A DNA stretch of 9,204 bases from Pyrinomonadaceae bacterium (GTDB lineage Bacteria; Acidobacteriota; Blastocatellia; Pyrinomonadales; Pyrinomonadaceae). Positions 6,289-9,204 of this stretch are shown here, piece after piece. A program made the position numbers and the translations under genes. The notes below the pieces were generated by a model. That model worked only from the letters and a program-made list of their open reading frames with translations, was not told where the DNA came from and made no database searches. The stretch lies in the NCBI GenBank assembly GCA_014379795.1, contig JACMLC010000405.1, positions 1 to 9,204 on the forward strand, in the 5' to 3' direction. Each line of letters begins with the position of its first letter. Position 1 is the first letter of the stretch.

Positions 6289-7016
6289 GTTTCTTCCATC
6301 TGTTTGAGGGCTTTGCGGGCGGCGAGCGTCTCTGCCGCTTTGATGGTGCGTCCCTGCCCGCGCACGCTGCCGCCCTGCCAGCGCACCTCGACGTGAAAGA
6401 TACGACGATGCGGCGGCCCGTCCGTCTCTATCACTTCATACTGCGGGGGGTCGCCCTGCGCCGCCTGTAGCTTTTCCTGAAGCAGGGTTTTATAGTCGGC
6501 TGCCGCAGCCGCTTCAGGGTCTACGCTGTCCAGTTCTTCAGAGAGAGCGCTGTGCACAAAATCCTGTGCCGCGCTGTATCCGCCATCAAAAAAGATTGCC
6601 GCCAGCACAGCCTCAAAAGCATCCGCCAGCAGGGCTGCTTTGCTCCGCCCGCCGGTCTTTTCTTCACCGCGCCCGAAACGCAGGAACTCGCCGAGCGAGA
6701 GCCGCTCCGCTGCTTTCGCAAGCGTGGGCGCGCTGACCAGACGATGCTTCATCCGCGACAGCTCGCCTTCGGTGACATCCTCGTAAGTCTGGAACAGGTA
6801 GTCCGCGACGACAAGGCCGAGCACGGAATCGCCTACGAATTCGAACACCTCGTTGTGCAGGCGGCGGGCTTCCTCTTCATGTCCGGGAGAGACGCTTTCA
6901 TGCGCCCACGAGCGATGTGTAATGGCGCGTTCGAGCAAGGCGCGGTCACTGAAATGATAAGCGAGGCTCTGTTCGAGCGCGGCGAGATCAGTGCTTGCAT
7001 GGCTGGACTTTTTCAC
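6276..7016 (-). CDS. rnc: Ribonuclease III
   Basis: The 246-residue enzyme cuts double-stranded RNA in rRNA maturation and mRNA decay. The RNase III domain carries the signature NEVFEFVGDSVL at 55-66. Its metal-binding acidic residues are Glu56, Asp63, Asp132 and Glu135, in ADAFEAVLAAIFFDGG; these are the four positions that matter in the E. coli enzyme. A double-stranded-RNA-binding domain follows at about 173-240 (DYKTLLQEKLQA, then GQGRTIKAAETLAARKAL). Length and domain order are normal. The start is taken as GTG at 7016, since no ATG lies before the conserved region and no good Shine-Dalgarno is seen, so the start may be a few codons off. A 21-bp hairpin ends 14 bases upstream, and another long hairpin covers the gene's 3' end. 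lepB follows at 119 bp. Confidence 0.96.
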   Translation of the reverse strand: MKKSSHASTDLAALEQSLAYHFSDRALLERAITHRSWAHESVSPGHEEEARRLHNEVFEFVGDSVLGLVVADYLFQTYEDVTEGELSRMKHRLVSAPTLAKAAERLSLGEFLRFGRGEEKTGGRSKAALLADAFEAVLAAIFFDGGYSAAQDFVHSALSEELDSVDPEAAAAADYKTLLQEKLQAAQGDPPQYEVIETDGPPHRRIFHVEVRWQGGSVRGQGRTIKAAETLAARKALKQMEETVGS

Positions 7017-7030
7017 AATGGCGCGATTGT

Positions 7031-7079
7031 AGCAAACGCCGGACGCTTCTTAGAAGAAAAGAAGCGACCGGCGTTTGCT
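7031..7079 (-). promoter_or_regulatory. 21-bp hairpin in the rnc leader
   Basis: The arms 7031-7051 and 7059-7079 pair at 20 of 21 positions around a 7-base loop, with one central mismatch. The stem is GC-rich and lies between the stop of the upstream gene (7117) and the rnc start (7016). No U-run follows it on the minus strand, so it is a poor intrinsic terminator. Its length of about two helical turns suits an RNase III substrate. Confidence 0.7.
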
Positions 7080-7116
7080 GTGCTCAAGAGGAGCGGCAAC
7101 CTGGGATTCACAAGCT

Positions 7117-8391
7117 TTATCTGCTCTTTTTGCGAGCCGCTGCTTTGCGCTGCTTTGCGGGCGCGGCTTTCTTAGAGGTTGAACCGTGTTGCATAGTCGG
7201 CGACTTTGTGGGCGGCGCGGTCGTAGATGGTGTCGCCGTGGGAGGCTTGATCGGAGCCGTCGTCGTCGGCGCAGTGGTTGCAGGCGTCGACGCGCCGGTC
7301 GTCGTGCCGCTGGCAGTGTTGCTGCTGGGCGTCGTCGTCGCGCCGGTCGTCGCTGGCGCGGTGGACGGCGTGTTCATCTCCGTGCTCGGCGGCGGCGGCA
7401 GCGGTTTGGCCTTAACGCCTGCGATCAGCGCATCCACGCCATCCACCGAACTGTGACGGAATTTGTAAACGTCGGTCAAAGCCTCTTTCAGTTCCGTTTT
7501 TTTCTGCTGCGCTTTGGCATCCGTGCCGGTGTTATAAGCGATGGCACGCGCGATAGCATCTATAAAAGGATCGGCAGCCAGCTTGAGGCGCTCAAACGCG
7601 GCCTTGCTTTCGGGCGTCTCATCCTTTCCGCCATAAAGGGTGTTGTAATTCTGCTGCATCTTCTCGAACTGCGTGCCATAAATTTGCGCCAACTGGGCAT
7701 AGGACTCGGCATTATTCTTAACCGAACCATCATAGCCTACGGCTTTCACCATATAGTTGGCCGCCTCGGTTGGCTTATTGCTGCGCACGTTGTAAAGATA
7801 GAGCGAGTAGTTGAGCCAGCCCAGAGATTCGTTTTTATCCTTGTCAGGATAAGGCTTGCCCGCTTCGAGAGATTTTCCCTGTTCAATCGCCTGAATGGTC
7901 TTTGTGGAGAAGTTAAGAGCATCCGCATTGTTGGCATTGTCGGCCTTGAGTGCAAGCTGCAAGCCTGCCCATGACGTATTGAGATTGGCTTGCAGATCGT
8001 CCGGCTCATCTACCATTATCTCCTTGCCAAGCGCAAAAGCTTCAGACCATTTCTGTGCCTTAATCGCGTCGGCCTGATCGGTTTTACGCTTCGCCTTCCC
8101 GAACTTGGTCACAAAGTTTTGCAGGTAGGTAATGATCCTCGGATCATCATTCGGATACTTTTGCAGATATTCTTTGGCAGCTTCGTAAGCGATGGGCTGA
8201 GTGGTTCCTTTGATATTGTCGGTCACCTTCTTATACAAAGCGTTCTTGGCCTCTTCTTCCTGAGGCGACAGGGCGGCGGGCGACGCCGCAGGTGACGCGG
8301 CGGGCGACGCCGCAGGCTGCTGCGCGAGAACGGGAACTGCAATCACCGCCAGCGTCAGGCTTAAGGTTAAGAGCTTGATAAACTTCTTCAT
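7117..8391 (-). CDS. Secreted helical-repeat (TPR-like) protein with Thr/Pro linker and basic tail
   Basis: I do not recognise a named family. The 424-residue protein starts with a clear signal peptide (MKKFIK, then a hydrophobic core at 7-22, likely cut after VLA at 23). A Pro/Ala/Ser spacer of tandem AASP units follows at about 27-40. Residues 45-325 are mostly alpha-helical with repeat-like helices (AYEAAKEYLQKYPND, KWSEAFALGKEI, NYMVKAVGY, ESYAQLAQIYG), suggesting tetratricopeptide-type packing in the periplasm or outside. From 329 comes a Thr/Pro/Ala-rich disordered stretch of about 75 residues, and the end (407-424) is strongly basic, KKAAPAKQRKAAARKKSR. I chose ATG 8391 over 8400 and 8442. 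GGAGGAG abuts the 8400 ATG but lies 9 bases from 8391, and 8391 begins exactly at a signal peptide. The partner is unknown; the basic tail could bind polyanions such as DNA, LPS or cell-wall polymers (inference). Confidence 0.8.
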   Translation of the reverse strand: MKKFIKLLTLSLTLAVIAVPVLAQQPAASPAASPAASPAALSPQEEEAKNALYKKVTDNIKGTTQPIAYEAAKEYLQKYPNDDPRIITYLQNFVTKFGKAKRKTDQADAIKAQKWSEAFALGKEIMVDEPDDLQANLNTSWAGLQLALKADNANNADALNFSTKTIQAIEQGKSLEAGKPYPDKDKNESLGWLNYSLYLYNVRSNKPTEAANYMVKAVGYDGSVKNNAESYAQLAQIYGTQFEKMQQNYNTLYGGKDETPESKAAFERLKLAADPFIDAIARAIAYNTGTDAKAQQKKTELKEALTDVYKFRHSSVDGVDALIAGVKAKPLPPPPSTEMNTPSTAPATTGATTTPSSNTASGTTTGASTPATTAPTTTAPIKPPTATPSTTAPPTKSPTMQHGSTSKKAAPAKQRKAAARKKSR

Positions 8392-8400
8392 GGGTCGCAT

Positions 8401-8407
8401 CTCCTCC
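8401..8407 (-). promoter_or_regulatory. Shine-Dalgarno that decides the start of the secreted protein
   Basis: GGAGGAG on the minus strand touches an ATG (8400-8398) and lies 9 bases before the in-frame ATG at 8391. The second has the right spacing and begins the signal peptide. Confidence 0.65.
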
Positions 8408-8603
8408 GGGCAAAATTCCAAATTAGATTCTGAGCAGTTCATTTACGGGGGCTTGCAAGCAGGCTTTCCAGCATCGCGTTCATTCAGATGCAAGCGCGCT
8501 GCCTGACGGTTGCCGATTTCCACCCGCGCAACCTTTAGCAAGGGGAGACAGGTCGCAACTTGCCTGCAACATTTGGTGTCAACTTAAATATCGCTTTGCG
8601 CGC

Positions 8604-8633
8604 ATAATCCTGCAACCGTCGCCCCGGTGTCAA
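8604..8633 (-). promoter_or_regulatory. Sigma-70-type promoter of the secreted protein gene
   Basis: On the minus strand a perfect TTGACA (8633-8628) is followed after 18 bases by GATTAT (8609-8604), four of six against TATAAT. Transcription would begin near 8597, about 200 bases before the start codon. It lies just past the terminator of the upstream gene, where an independent promoter is expected. Confidence 0.5.
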
Positions 8634-8686
8634 GGACAAAGACATTTCAACCGTATGAATTTTTCTTGACGGTCAGGACACGAAAA

Positions 8687-8734
8687 TCCGCGCCGGACTT
8701 TCTCTTACCTGTCTTTACGAAAGTCCGGCGCGGA
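8687..8734 (-). terminator. Rho-independent terminator of the PBP-like gene
   Basis: TCCGCGCCGGACTTTC (8687-8702) and GAAAGTCCGGCGCGGA (8719-8734) form a perfect 16-bp GC-rich stem with a 16-base loop. It begins 36 bases after the stop at 8770 on the minus strand and is followed by TTTTCG. This is a good intrinsic terminator, although the loop is larger than usual. Confidence 0.8.
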
Positions 8735-8769
8735 ATGGTTTGCTTACACGCATGAAAAGCTAGGGAGCG

Positions 8770-9204
8770 TCAGGGGCGTGCGGGTATCACGAGACGCGGC
8801 CTCTGGGCATCCTGTGCGCCGCCGGGTGCGGGCGCGGCAGTCGTTGAATCCGCAGGAGGCGCCCCGGTCTTTGTCTTATTCGACTTTGAAGGCACAGGCA
8901 GCAGCACGCTCTTGACAGCGCCGCGCGATGATTCATTTGCCGCTGCGCCCGACTCATCCGTCGGATCAACTCCTGCTGCTGCGGCCTCGTCCGCTTCAGC
9001 CTCGTCACTCACGATGGCAGCATTAGGAGTCCTCGGTTTCGGAGCTTCCGGCGTGGCTGCATAACGCATATTGGCCGGAGTGCCGAAACGCGTGTTGAGC
9101 GCGCGGTAGATTCTCCCGGCGACGGCGGCGGCTGAGCGCCCGCGTGCGCCGGAGCCGCGCGTGACCACGACGACCGCGAGCTTCGGATCGTGAACCGGAG
9201 CATA
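8770..9204 (-). CDS. C-terminal fragment fitting a penicillin-binding transpeptidase, with an Ala/Pro-rich tail
   Basis: The frame is open to the right edge, so the gene is cut; 144 residues plus the stop are visible. The first 37, YAPVHDPKLAVVVVTRGSGA then RGRSAAAVAGRIYRALN, match the usual end of D,D-transpeptidase domains of class B penicillin-binding proteins. There the strand after the KTG motif reads FxGYAP...PKxAVxVVV and is followed by a Gly-rich turn and the AAPIxxxI helix. These enzymes cross-link peptidoglycan in the periplasm. The KTG, SxxK and SxN motifs would be outside the window, so the call rests on this one segment. About 105 more residues follow, rich in Ala, Pro, Glu and Ser, and low in complexity. 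This is a longer tail than usual for the family and is probably disordered. A strong terminator follows 36 bases after the stop. Confidence 0.6.
   Translation of the reverse strand, partial: YAPVHDPKLAVVVVTRGSGARGRSAAAVAGRIYRALNTRFGTPANMRYAATPEAPKPRTPNAAIVSDEAEADEAAAAGVDPTDESGAAANESSRGAVKSVLLPVPSKSNKTKTGAPPADSTTAAPAPGGAQDAQRPRLVIPARP

Larger units (their letters stand above)
8392..8769. other. 378-base gap: terminator, promoter and long leader
   Basis: There is no convincing gene here. From right to left it holds the terminator hairpin of the right-hand gene (8687-8734), a likely promoter (8604-8633), a two-part motif that occurs twice (8563-8582 and 8609-8633), and an untranslated leader of about 200 bases with a 10-base palindrome GCTTGCAAGC at 8451-8460. 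The leader is long enough for a regulatory RNA fold, but I recognise no known riboswitch class in it. Confidence 0.6.

Noticed and set aside
7186..7974. Long plus-strand frame opposite the secreted-protein gene, with Arg-rich and Val/Gly-rich runs
   Set aside because: It is the antisense of the Thr/Pro/Ala-rich coding region; the composition follows from that, and the minus frame has signal peptide, ribosome site and terminator context.
8443..8597. Known riboswitch in the long leader
   Set aside because: I recognise no conserved core of any known class; only a 10-base palindrome and the Shine-Dalgarno stand out.

Overview
The window looks like a chromosomal stretch of moderate GC from a Gram-negative-type soil or environmental bacterium. 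The best guess is an Acidobacteria-like lineage (Blastocatellia style). This rests on the gene mix, the secreted Thr/Pro-rich tetratricopeptide-like protein and the style of the intergenic repeats. No marker gene fixes the taxonomy, so this is inference.

Layout from left to right: the 3' part of a CocE/NonD-type serine hydrolase on the + strand (1-1467) converges on a string of seven minus-strand genes. In window order these are an FAD-dependent monooxygenase-like oxidoreductase (1587-2843), pseudouridine-5'-phosphate glycosidase psuG (3034-3957), a YihY/BrkB-family membrane protein (4030-4944), signal peptidase I lepB (5239-6156), ribonuclease III rnc (6276-7016), a secreted helical-repeat protein with a Thr/Pro linker and a Lys/Arg tail (7117-8391), and a C-terminal fragment that fits a penicillin-binding transpeptidase with a long Ala/Pro-rich tail (8770-9204, running off the right edge). 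Transcription of the minus block runs right to left: PBP, terminator, promoter, helical-repeat protein, rnc, lepB, terminator, promoter, yihY, psuG, oxidoreductase. No mobile-element gene, CRISPR array, tRNA or rRNA is visible.

The genes are ordinary housekeeping or accessory functions: protein export (lepB), RNA processing (rnc), pseudouridine salvage or breakdown (psuG), envelope (yihY, PBP) and hydrolysis or oxidation (CocE-like, FAD enzyme). rnc and lepB are close neighbours, as they are in many bacteria.

The unusual content lies between the genes. All seven gene junctions hold at least one sequence that can form a hairpin. Four of these are built in the same odd way: an array of short tandem words (9-mers at 1475-1577 and 2904-3008, 7-mers at 3963-4042 and 6205-6288) faces an inverted copy of itself. 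Two 7-mer elements run into the 3' end of a gene and supply its last codons and its stop (yihY and rnc). The two 9-mer elements share a 22-base unit in which every difference is a purine transition at every third base. A half copy of the same style lies at 5052-5102. Separately, a near-perfect 21-bp hairpin sits 14 bases upstream of the rnc start, where RNase III autoregulatory sites are known in other bacteria. These repeats are the part most worth following up.
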